Source: CAZYFH01 sp965197395 (GTDB lineage: Bacteria; Acidobacteriota; Vicinamibacteria; Vicinamibacterales; UBA8438). Taken from it: a stretch of 64,000 nt of DNA. The position numbers were made by a program, and so were the translations under genes. Where the stretch lies: NCBI GenBank assembly GCA_965197395.1, contig CBDANB010000007.1:868001-932000 (forward strand), written 5' to 3'. The notes under the pieces are model-generated. The model was not told where the DNA came from. It searched no databases and worked only from the letters and a program-made list of their open reading frames with translations. Below, in pieces: positions 33,991-41,906 of this stretch (position 1 is the first letter of the stretch; every line of letters begins with the position of its first letter).

Positions 33991-36168
33991 ATGCACTGCG
34001 GGCTGCTGGCGCTCGCGGTGGGGATGGCCGCCTGGCCGGTCGCCGCGGCCGCCCAGGAGCCCGTCACCTATACTGAGGCGATCGCGCCGATTCTCTTCGA
34101 GCACTGCGTGTCGTGCCATCACGCGGGCGGCATCGGACCCTTCAGCTTGCTGGACTACGAGCCGGCGCGTGAGCACGCGGCGGCCATTGCGTCGGCGACG
34201 GGTCGCCGGGCGATGCCGCCGTGGAAGCCCGTTGCGCCCCGAGGGGCGTTCCAGGGCGAGCGGCGGCTGACCGACGAGCAGATCGACCTCATCGCGCGCT
34301 GGGCGGCGGCCGGCGCGCCCGAGGGACCGCCCGACGCCCGACCCGTTTCACCCGACATCGCCGACGGCTGGCAATGGGGGACGCCCGATCTTGTCGTGCC
34401 AATGCAGGAGCCGTACACGCGCCCCGAAAGTACTGCGGACGTCTACCGGAAGTTCGTGCTGCCGATCCCGCTGGACGAGGTGCGCTGGGTCCGCGGCGTC
34501 GAGATCCGGCCCGGCTCGAGCGTGATCCACCACGCCAACATCAGGATCGATTCAACCGGCCGTTCACGTGACCAGGATGACGCGGACCCGGCCCCGGGCT
34601 ACGGCGGTTTCATGGTCGAGTCGGCCCGCTTCCCTCCCGGGCACGTGCTCAGCTGGGCGCCCGGCAGGATGCCCAACGCGCTGCCAGACAGCCTCTCATG
34701 GCCGCTCGTTCCGGGTACCGATCTCGTCATGCAGCTTCATCTCCTCCCTGGGGCGACGCCGACGACGGTGCAGCCGGAGGTTGGGCTGTACTTCGCGGAA
34801 ACGCCCGCCACCCTCCGGCCGGTGGCCGTCGTGCTCAATTCTCTGACGATTGACATCCCCGCGGGCGAAGCGGCCCACGTCGTCCGCGACAGGTATCGCC
34901 TCCCGGTTGCCGTCGATGTCCTTGCCATCTATCCGCATGCGCATTACCTCGGCAAGGAAATCCATGCGACTGCGACGCTGCCCGACGGCACGGAGCGGAC
35001 CCTGTTGCGCATCGACGACTGGGATGTCAACTGGCAGGACGAGTACCGCTACACGGAGGCGGTGCACCTGCCAGCCGCCACGCGACTCGAGATGCGCTAC
35101 GTGTACGACAACTCCGCCGCCAATCCCACGAACCCGCACGACCCGCCCCAGCCGGTGCGGTTCGGCTCAGGGTCGACCGACGAGATGGCGCAGCTGTTGC
35201 TCCAGGTGCTCACCATCCACCCGGGCGACCGCGAGGTGCTGACGGGGAACTTGCGGGTGAAAGAGGCGCGCGACGAGATCATTGGCTACCAGGCGCGGCT
35301 CCGTCGTGATCCAAGCGATCACGAAAGCCGGACCGCCCTGGCTGTCCGGTATCTCGACGTCGGGCAACGGGAGGCCGCCCTGACCGAGCTGCGCGAGGCG
35401 GTTCGACTCGCGCCCGACTACCCGGACGCGCACTACAACATCGGCGCCGCGCTCCAGGCGCAGGGACAGGCCACGGAGGCGATCGCTGCGTACCGGCGGG
35501 CGATCGAGCTCGAGCCGACCTACGGCGAGGCCCACAACAACCTGGGCGCGCTGCTCGACGCCGTCGGTGACCCGCTGAACGCGGTCGCGCACTACCGGCT
35601 CGCGATTCAATTCCTGCCGCGTCACGCCGCCGCGCACTACAACATCGGCGCCGCGCTCCAGGCGCAGGGACAGGCCACGGAGGCGACCGCCGCCTACCGG
35701 CGCGCAATCGAGCTGCAGCCGACCTATGCCGCGGCGCACGCCGGCCTGGCGGGCGCGCTGATGGCCGACGCCCAGCTGGAGGCCGCGGTCGCGGCGTATC
35801 AGGAGGCGCTCGCGCACGATCCGAACCAGGCGCGGGCGCTCGTCGAGCTCGCGTGGCTGCGCGCGACGTCGGCCGAGGCGGCGTTTCGCGACGCGGCCGA
35901 GGCGACGGCGCTGGCGCAGCGGGCGCAGGCGCTGCTCGGCGCCGAGCACCCCATTATGCTCGACACGCTGGCAGCCGCGTACGCGTCGGCCGGTCGCTTC
36001 GAGCTGGCGATCACGACGGCACGGGAGGCGGCCGCCCGCGCGCGCGCGACGCCCGGGTTCGAATCGCACGCCGCACCGATCGAGCAGCGGGTGGGTGTCT
36101 ACCTGGCCCACCGGCCGTACCGGATGCCGGCCTCCACGAGTGACTCGACGAGCGACCCTTCGCGATAG
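33991..36168 (+). CDS. Cytochrome c / copper-monooxygenase-like / TPR fusion protein
   Basis: 725 aa from the ATG at 33991 with signal peptide (LLALAVGMAAWPVAAAAQ); an upstream GTG at 33918 would lengthen the N-region. Domain order: a c-type heme site EHCVSCHHAGG in a PSCyt-like domain (to residue 120); a region with GSSVIHHANI, MQLHLLPG and AIYPHAHYLGKEIH that resembles ascorbate-dependent copper type II (PHM-like) monooxygenases (150-420); and about five TPR units (430-640). Two TPR pairs are nearly identical at DNA level. The gene is divergent from the propeller cytochrome at 33845, with about 145 bp between. Probably a periplasmic oxidase or its electron-transfer partner. Confidence 0.75.
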   Translation: MHCGLLALAVGMAAWPVAAAAQEPVTYTEAIAPILFEHCVSCHHAGGIGPFSLLDYEPAREHAAAIASATGRRAMPPWKPVAPRGAFQGERRLTDEQIDLIARWAAAGAPEGPPDARPVSPDIADGWQWGTPDLVVPMQEPYTRPESTADVYRKFVLPIPLDEVRWVRGVEIRPGSSVIHHANIRIDSTGRSRDQDDADPAPGYGGFMVESARFPPGHVLSWAPGRMPNALPDSLSWPLVPGTDLVMQLHLLPGATPTTVQPEVGLYFAETPATLRPVAVVLNSLTIDIPAGEAAHVVRDRYRLPVAVDVLAIYPHAHYLGKEIHATATLPDGTERTLLRIDDWDVNWQDEYRYTEAVHLPAATRLEMRYVYDNSAANPTNPHDPPQPVRFGSGSTDEMAQLLLQVLTIHPGDREVLTGNLRVKEARDEIIGYQARLRRDPSDHESRTALAVRYLDVGQREAALTELREAVRLAPDYPDAHYNIGAALQAQGQATEAIAAYRRAIELEPTYGEAHNNLGALLDAVGDPLNAVAHYRLAIQFLPRHAAAHYNIGAALQAQGQATEATAAYRRAIELQPTYAAAHAGLAGALMADAQLEAAVAAYQEALAHDPNQARALVELAWLRATSAEAAFRDAAEATALAQRAQALLGAEHPIMLDTLAAAYASAGRFELAITTAREAAARARATPGFESHAAPIEQRVGVYLAHRPYRMPASTSDSTSDPSR

Positions 36169-36190
36169 GGTAGGGGTGGACACGGGAGGA

Positions 36191-36480
36191 GTGATCCGCC
36201 TAGGTCTCGCCGGGCTCGGTCTGGCCGCTGTCGCGACCGCCGTCGTCTCAGCGCAGACGTCGCAGCAGCAGCCGACGTTTCGGAGCGGCGTCGACGCCAT
36301 TGAGAATCGACGTCAGTGTCGTCGACGGCGAGGGCCGCCACGTGATGCGTGCCGCGGGCGCGTTCGTCGACAATCTGACGCCCCTCGATCGGGTGGCCCT
36401 CATGGCGGTGCCGACCGGCCGGTATATCGACTTCACGTCGGACCACAAACGTGTCCGCCGCGAGGTCGATGCACCGGCGC
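36191..36480 (+). pseudogene. Deleted and frameshifted VWFA-related (TIGR03436-like) gene
   Basis: A GTG at 36191 begins a signal peptide (IRLGLAGLGLAAVATAVVSA) followed by QQPTFRSGVDA, the start of Acidobacteriota VWFA-related proteins; compare PPLFRTGTELVDLYVTVTDA at 48965. Near 36298 the frame shifts by one and continues RIDVSVVDGEGRHV, then jumps to FVDNLTPLDRVALMAVPTG and FTSDHKRVRREV, a part that normally lies after the MIDAS site. The MIDAS motif itself is absent. The remnant ends against the converging DUF1552 gene. Confidence 0.75.
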
Positions 36481-37836
36481 CTAGACGCCAGACAGGTGCT
36501 TCAGCTTCCCGGTGCTGTCGCCGATCGTTTCGACCGGCACCCCCACCTTGCCCAGCAGGCTGACATAGAGATTCGTCAGCGGGGTGCCGTCGGGATACCG
36601 AACGTGCCGGCCCCCGGCGAGCTGTCCGGCGCCGCCGCCCGCGAGCAGGAGCGGCAGCCCCATCGGGGTGTGGGCGTTGCTGTCGGCCATGCCGCGACCG
36701 TACACGATAGTCAGATGGTCGAGCAGGCTGCCGTCTCCGTCGGGTGTCGATTGCAGCTTCTCGAGAAAATACGAGAACAGCTGGGTGTGATAGGTGTTGA
36801 TTCGGGTCAGCTGCGCGAGGTTCTCCGGCTTGTTCTGGTGGTGCGAGATGGCGTGGTGCGGCTCGGCGACACCGATTTCTGGGTAGGCACGCGAGCTGAG
36901 CTCCGGCGCCAGCATGCAGGTGATGACACGCGTCAGGTCGGCCTGAAACGCGACCACCTGGAGGTCGTACATCAGCTTCACGTACTCCTCGAAGTCCGCG
37001 GGCACCCCGGGCGGCTGGTCGACGACCGGGAGCGCGCGACCGCTCTGGGCCTCTGCCATCTGGACGCGTCGTTCGACATCGCGCACGGCATCGAGATACT
37101 CGGCGAGCTTGGCGCCGTCGCGCGCGCCGAGCCGTTGCCTCAGATGGGCCGCCTTGTCGGCCACCGAATCGAGAATGCTGCGATCGGTCTCGATGCGCGC
37201 TCGACGTGCGGCCGGATCTGTGCTCTGAGAGTCGCCGAAGAGCCGCTCGAACACGGCGCGCGGGTTGTTCTCCATCGGCAACGGCGTCGTCGGCGAGCGC
37301 CACGAGACCGTCGTGATATAGGCGCAGCTGAACCCGGCATCGCACGCGCCGGCGAACTCGGTCGACTCGAGGCTGAGCTCGAGTGACGCCAGCTGCGTGT
37401 GCCGCCCAAGGTGCTGTGCCGCGATCTGGTCGATCGACACGCCCGCCTCGAAGTTGGCCCCTTCGGTCGGCTTCACATGGACACCGGTGAGGAAGGATCC
37501 GCTGATGCGACCATGGCCGCCGGCCGGCTCGCCCGGGCGCCTCGCCCCCGGCTCGTTGTCGAGGCCGCTTACGACGAGCACGCGATCGCGGTACGGTCGA
37601 AGTGGCGCCAGGATCGGGCTGAGCTCGAAATCGGGCCCCTCCCCAGCGGGGGTCCAATCCGGCATCACGGCGCCGTTCCCCGTGTAGAGGATGCTCAGAC
37701 GAGGTGTCGGTGCGGCCGCGGTGTTGCGAAGGGCGGCGAAGGCCGGCACCATGCCGTCCAGCAGCGGGAGCGCGACCGCGGCGCCAAGCCCACGCAGCAC
37801 CGTACGGCGGGGGAGCGCCTTCTTCAGGACGATCAT
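36481..37836 (-). CDS. DUF1552 protein with Tat signal (copy 2)
   Basis: 451 aa from the ATG at 37836, which overlaps the DUF1592 stop (ATGA). The Tat signal is KALPRRTVLRGLGAAVALPL. DUF1552 blocks match copy 1: LYTGNGAVMPDW, VVSGLDNEPGARRPGEPAGG, IDQIAAQHLGRHTQL, SWRSPTTPLPMENNPRAVFE, EPHHAISHHQNKPENLAQL, LLDHLTIVYGRGMADSNAH. Together with DUF1592 it forms a conserved two-gene unit widespread in Planctomycetota and Acidobacteriota, whose reaction is not known. Unlike copy 1 its partner is intact. Confidence 0.92.
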   Translation of the reverse strand: MIVLKKALPRRTVLRGLGAAVALPLLDGMVPAFAALRNTAAAPTPRLSILYTGNGAVMPDWTPAGEGPDFELSPILAPLRPYRDRVLVVSGLDNEPGARRPGEPAGGHGRISGSFLTGVHVKPTEGANFEAGVSIDQIAAQHLGRHTQLASLELSLESTEFAGACDAGFSCAYITTVSWRSPTTPLPMENNPRAVFERLFGDSQSTDPAARRARIETDRSILDSVADKAAHLRQRLGARDGAKLAEYLDAVRDVERRVQMAEAQSGRALPVVDQPPGVPADFEEYVKLMYDLQVVAFQADLTRVITCMLAPELSSRAYPEIGVAEPHHAISHHQNKPENLAQLTRINTYHTQLFSYFLEKLQSTPDGDGSLLDHLTIVYGRGMADSNAHTPMGLPLLLAGGGAGQLAGGRHVRYPDGTPLTNLYVSLLGKVGVPVETIGDSTGKLKHLSGV

Positions 37837-40286
37837 GACTCGGACCTCCTCATCGCGAACGGCACACTCCGGACGATGCCCAGGATAATCGAGGACCACC
37901 GATAGTCGGGGCCGGCGTCTCGCACGATCTGGCGAATGGCCGGCTGATCGTAGTGCTCGACCCCGCGACCGAGCGCGTAGGTCAGGAGCTTGCCGGTCAC
38001 TGTCCTGACGAACGCCTCACGTCGGTCCGCCAGCCGCGCGCGAAGGTCGGCTGGCCCGTCGAACGCCGTGCCATCGGGGAGCGTCGCCGACGTGTCGAGC
38101 GGCACACCGCCATCGCTGGTTCGCCACCGGCCGATCCCGTCAAAGTTCTCCAGCGCGAACCCGAGCGGGTCCATCCGCGCGTGGCAGCTCGCGCAGACGG
38201 GATTCGCCCGGTGTTGCTCGAGTCGTTCGCGCACGGAGCGGGGCGCCTCCGCGTCGTGGTTCTCCTCGAGGGCCGGCACGTCGGCCGGCGGTGGGGGCGG
38301 TGGCGCGCCAAGGATGTTCTCGAGCACCCACTTGCCTCGCAGCACGGGCGACGTCCGGGTCGCATGCGACGTCGTGGTCAGGATGCTGCCGTGACCGAGC
38401 AGGCCAACACGCCCACCGTCCTCGTCCACGGATACCCGGCGGAACCGGCTCCCGTAGACGCCGGGAATGCCGTAGTGGCGCGCGAGCCGCTCGTTGACGA
38501 ACGTATAGTTCGCGGTCAGCAGGTCGCCCACGCCGTGGTCGTCACCGAGCTGGCTCGCGACGAACAGCTCGGTCTCTCGCTGGAATGCCTCCCGGAGATT
38601 GTCGTCGAACTCGGGGAACTGGTTCACATCCGGCGTGACGCGCCGCATGTTACGCAGGTGCAACCACTGCGCGGCGAAGTTGGTCACGAGTGCTGTCGAG
38701 CGGCGGTCGGCCAGCATCCGACGCACCTGCCGTTCGAGGACGGCCGGTTCGGCCAGGTTGCCCTCGGCGCCGACGCTGAGCAGCTCGTCATCCGGGACGC
38801 TACTCCACAGGAAAAACGACAGACGCGACGCTAGTTCGAGGTCGCTGAGGCGATACGGCGTGCCCGGCGCGACGTCGGGCGGGTCGGTCTCAACTCGAAA
38901 GAGGAACTCCGGGTCGACGAGGATACGCGTCAGCGCTCGCTGAATGCCCGCGTCGAAACCGCCGCTCTGCCGGCCCGCCTCGTAGAAGCCGACGAGCGTG
39001 GTCGCGTCCGCCTCGGTCACTGGCCGACGATAGGCGCGGCGAGCGAGTGTCGAGAGAATCTCGCGCGCGCACGGCGCGTCATCGGACGCGGCATCGTCTG
39101 CGGGCCGGCAGGTGAAGATCTGTCGGCGGCTCGCCGTCTCGCCGGCACCCACCGGGCCGTGCGGGCCGTCGACCGCGATGCTCGCCACCCCCATGCGTTC
39201 GGACGCGGGGAGATCCCGTGTCAAGCTCAGGATGAAGTTCCCGACCGGCAGGCGACGCGGCGTGACACCCTCGGGTGCCAGCGTGCGTCTGAGAAACGCG
39301 ACGCCCACCTGCCGCGCCCCGGCCTTGACCGGGACCCGCACCGTCAGGTGCTCGTCCGCGTCGACGCACGCGCTGGAGCCCCCCTGGCGACGCGTCAGGC
39401 ACTCCAGGTCGCCACCGACGGCAAACAGGGCGACCCGCTCGCCGTCGACGCGGATCTCGAGCCGCTGCTGGCGCGCGAGGCCGTAGATGTTGCCGATGAT
39501 GTCGCGTTGCAGGCGGGCGCTCAGCACGTATTGGCCGTCGAGGGGGAAGTAGTGCTGCACGGCGAATCCGCCGCGCGATCCAAACGCCAGCTCCTCGCTG
39601 GCTCGTGTGTCCTGCACGCGGGTCCGGGCGACGTCATACGTCTCGATCACGGGGCGCTGGCCGAGGTCGCCGACCGCCAGACGGCTGATCTTGTGTGCTG
39701 CCGAGACGTAGCGTTCCATCAGCGCCGGCGAAACGTTCAACAAAGCCGCGTTGTTGTCGAAACCGAAGCTCAGATCGTCGGCGGGTAACAGTGCCGTCCC
39801 GTCGATCTCGAGCGCCAGGAGATCGCGGATGGCGTTCGTGTACTCCGTGCGGTTGAGCCGATGGGCGGAGGGCCGCCCGGGATCCGGCGCGTCGACGGCC
39901 GCTCGGTCGAGCGCCGCTTCCAGCCAGGATGCGAAGGCGTCGTAGGTGACCGGGTCCGGTCGCGCGCGGCGGCCGGGCGGCGGCATGGTGTGCGTTTGCA
40001 GTTTGAGCAGGACCTTCTCCCAGACTTCGGCATCCGCGCTGACCGGATCGAGCGTCGCGGTGTCCAGCGTCAGATCGGCCGTGCGAAGACGGGAGTTGTG
40101 GCACGTCACGCAGTACTGGTCGAGTACCGCGCGATACGTCGGCACCGCGTCGCGGTCGGCAGTGGCGCTCTGCTGCTCAGCGGTGGAGGGCGCCGAGGCA
40201 GCGACCGGCACACCTACGGGCGACCAGACCACGCCCCCAGCGAACGCGCACGCCGCAGCCCATGCCGCCGTCTGGCAAGTGGCCAC
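37833..40286 (-). CDS. DUF1592-family cytochrome (DUF1587/1595/1592/1588/1585)
   Basis: About 817 aa if started at the GTG at 40286; the open frame extends to 40487 but that part overlaps the divergent ankyrin gene, so a downstream start is likely. Order of parts: export segment, heme site DQYCVTCHNSRL, DUF1587 (HRLNRTEYTNAIRDLLALEI), a carbohydrate-binding-like middle, DUF1595 (LARRAYRRPVTEADATTLV), DUF1592 (ASRLSFFLWSSVPDDELL), DUF1588 with a second CxxCH (NPVCASCHARMDPLGFALEN) and DUF1585 (VTGKLLTYALGRGVEHYD). It is a periplasmic two-heme protein that pairs with DUF1552. Substrate unknown. Confidence 0.9.
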   Translation of the reverse strand: MATCQTAAWAAACAFAGGVVWSPVGVPVAASAPSTAEQQSATADRDAVPTYRAVLDQYCVTCHNSRLRTADLTLDTATLDPVSADAEVWEKVLLKLQTHTMPPPGRRARPDPVTYDAFASWLEAALDRAAVDAPDPGRPSAHRLNRTEYTNAIRDLLALEIDGTALLPADDLSFGFDNNAALLNVSPALMERYVSAAHKISRLAVGDLGQRPVIETYDVARTRVQDTRASEELAFGSRGGFAVQHYFPLDGQYVLSARLQRDIIGNIYGLARQQRLEIRVDGERVALFAVGGDLECLTRRQGGSSACVDADEHLTVRVPVKAGARQVGVAFLRRTLAPEGVTPRRLPVGNFILSLTRDLPASERMGVASIAVDGPHGPVGAGETASRRQIFTCRPADDAASDDAPCAREILSTLARRAYRRPVTEADATTLVGFYEAGRQSGGFDAGIQRALTRILVDPEFLFRVETDPPDVAPGTPYRLSDLELASRLSFFLWSSVPDDELLSVGAEGNLAEPAVLERQVRRMLADRRSTALVTNFAAQWLHLRNMRRVTPDVNQFPEFDDNLREAFQRETELFVASQLGDDHGVGDLLTANYTFVNERLARHYGIPGVYGSRFRRVSVDEDGGRVGLLGHGSILTTTSHATRTSPVLRGKWVLENILGAPPPPPPADVPALEENHDAEAPRSVRERLEQHRANPVCASCHARMDPLGFALENFDGIGRWRTSDGGVPLDTSATLPDGTAFDGPADLRARLADRREAFVRTVTGKLLTYALGRGVEHYDQPAIRQIVRDAGPDYRWSSIILGIVRSVPFAMRRSES

Positions 40287-40384
40287 TACGAGCCTGAATA
40301 TAGCGTAGAAGCGCGGCCGTCCGAAAGGCCGGATTTTCGAAAACCACTGGCCCGGTTCGGGCTCCCGTGGGAGAATCAGCCGGC

Positions 40385-41842
40385 ATGGTCTGCTGGACTC
40401 GTCGGGTCGCGGGGCGACAGCGCGTAACTCGCTGCCTCGTCTGGGTGGTCCTGCTCGCCGCGCCTCGCTTCGGAGCGGCCAGTCCAAGTGACCAGCCGTT
40501 GATCGACGCGGTCAAGGCGCTCGATACCCAGCGGATCGAGGCCCTGCTCGCACAGCAGGTGGATGTCAACGACGCCGAACCCGACGGCTCCACCGCGCTG
40601 CACTGGGCGAGCTACGCTGACGACCTCGAGACGTCGCGCAGACTGATTCGCGCGGGCGCGCGGGTGAACGCCGCCAACGATCACGGGGTCACGCCCCTCT
40701 CGCTGGCCTGCACCAACGGCAGCGCCCGACTGGTTACGACGCTACTGGAGGCCGGAGCCGATCCGGACGTCGCGCTCTGGAGTGGCGAGACCGCGCTCAT
40801 GACCTGTGCGCGGACGGGCAACGCCGACGCGGTGTCGGCGCTGCTGGCCACCGGCGCCGATCCGAACCGGCGGGAGCCCGAGGAAGATCAGACGGCGCTG
40901 ATGTGGGCGGTGTCGGAACGACATCCGTCGGTCGCGCGCGCGCTCATCACGCACGGAGCGGATATGACCGCCCGGTCGAGGCGCGGCTTCACACCGCTAC
41001 TATTCGCGGCCCGCGAGGGCGACCTCGACAGCGCACGCCTGCTGCTGGACGCGGGGGCCACGCTCGACGAGGCGGCCGCCGATGGCTCGAGCGCCTTGCT
41101 CGTCGCCACGATTCGGGGCCACACGGCGCTCGCGATCTGGCTGCTGGAGCACGGCGCCGATCCGAACGCCGACGGCGCCGGGTTCGCCGCGTTGCACTGG
41201 GCGTCGGGGTTGTGGGAAACCGAGCTGACCGGTCCGGCCGGGATCGTGACGGACCGTGACGAGGAGTGGCGGGCGTTGGCGGGCGTGCCCGCCGGCAAGC
41301 TGAAGCTGATCCGCGCGCTCATTGCCAACGGCGCCGATCCCAACGCGCGCGCCACGAGGTCGCCCGGGCGGGTCGGTTTTGGCGGGCGCGGCGGTGCGGT
41401 GGGGGGCACGCCATTCTTCTTGGCGGCCATGGCCGGCAATCTCGACGTGATGCGCCTGCTGCTCGAGGTCGGGGCCGACCCGCTCGTGCCCAATGACCGG
41501 AACACGACACCATTGATGGTCGCCGCAGGCGTCGGACGGAGCCTGGCGCAGAGCAGTGTCACGGCCGACAAGGCGCTCGCGACCGCACAGCTCGTCTGGG
41601 ATCTCGGCGGTGCCGACGTGAACGCCGTCAACGACGCCGGCAACACGGCGCTGCACGGCGCGGCGACGACGGGGTCGCCCGCACTGGTGCGGTTCCTGGT
41701 TGAACGCGGCGCCGTCGTCGACGTCGAGAACAAGCGGGGACAGACACCGCTGGCGATGGCGGCTGGGACCGACGCCGAAGTGCTTCTGCGCGAGCTGGTG
41801 AGCGACGATAAATCCCGCGGTTCAGAGGCCGCGCAACGATGA
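40385..41842 (+). CDS. Secreted ankyrin-repeat protein, 485 aa
   Basis: Signal segment RCLVWVVLLAAPRFGAA, then DQPLIDAVKALDTQRIEALL and about twelve ankyrin units such as DGSTALHWASYADDLETSRR, HGVTPLSLACTNGSARLVTT, DQTALMWAVSERHPSVARAL and AGNTALHGAATTGSPALVRF. Unit order and inserted loops match the protein at 29887, so they are paralogues in matching gene sets. The start is about 100 bp from that of the divergent DUF1592 gene, suggesting a shared control region. It is followed by the propeller cytochrome at 41907 after 64 bp and is probably co-transcribed with it. Confidence 0.9.
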   Translation: MVCWTRRVAGRQRVTRCLVWVVLLAAPRFGAASPSDQPLIDAVKALDTQRIEALLAQQVDVNDAEPDGSTALHWASYADDLETSRRLIRAGARVNAANDHGVTPLSLACTNGSARLVTTLLEAGADPDVALWSGETALMTCARTGNADAVSALLATGADPNRREPEEDQTALMWAVSERHPSVARALITHGADMTARSRRGFTPLLFAAREGDLDSARLLLDAGATLDEAAADGSSALLVATIRGHTALAIWLLEHGADPNADGAGFAALHWASGLWETELTGPAGIVTDRDEEWRALAGVPAGKLKLIRALIANGADPNARATRSPGRVGFGGRGGAVGGTPFFLAAMAGNLDVMRLLLEVGADPLVPNDRNTTPLMVAAGVGRSLAQSSVTADKALATAQLVWDLGGADVNAVNDAGNTALHGAATTGSPALVRFLVERGAVVDVENKRGQTPLAMAAGTDAEVLLRELVSDDKSRGSEAAQR

Positions 41843-41906
41843 CACCCCAGCCGTGGACTGGGGCATGGCGAGACCGACATCCGGGACCAACTGTAAGGGG
41901 GCGAGC

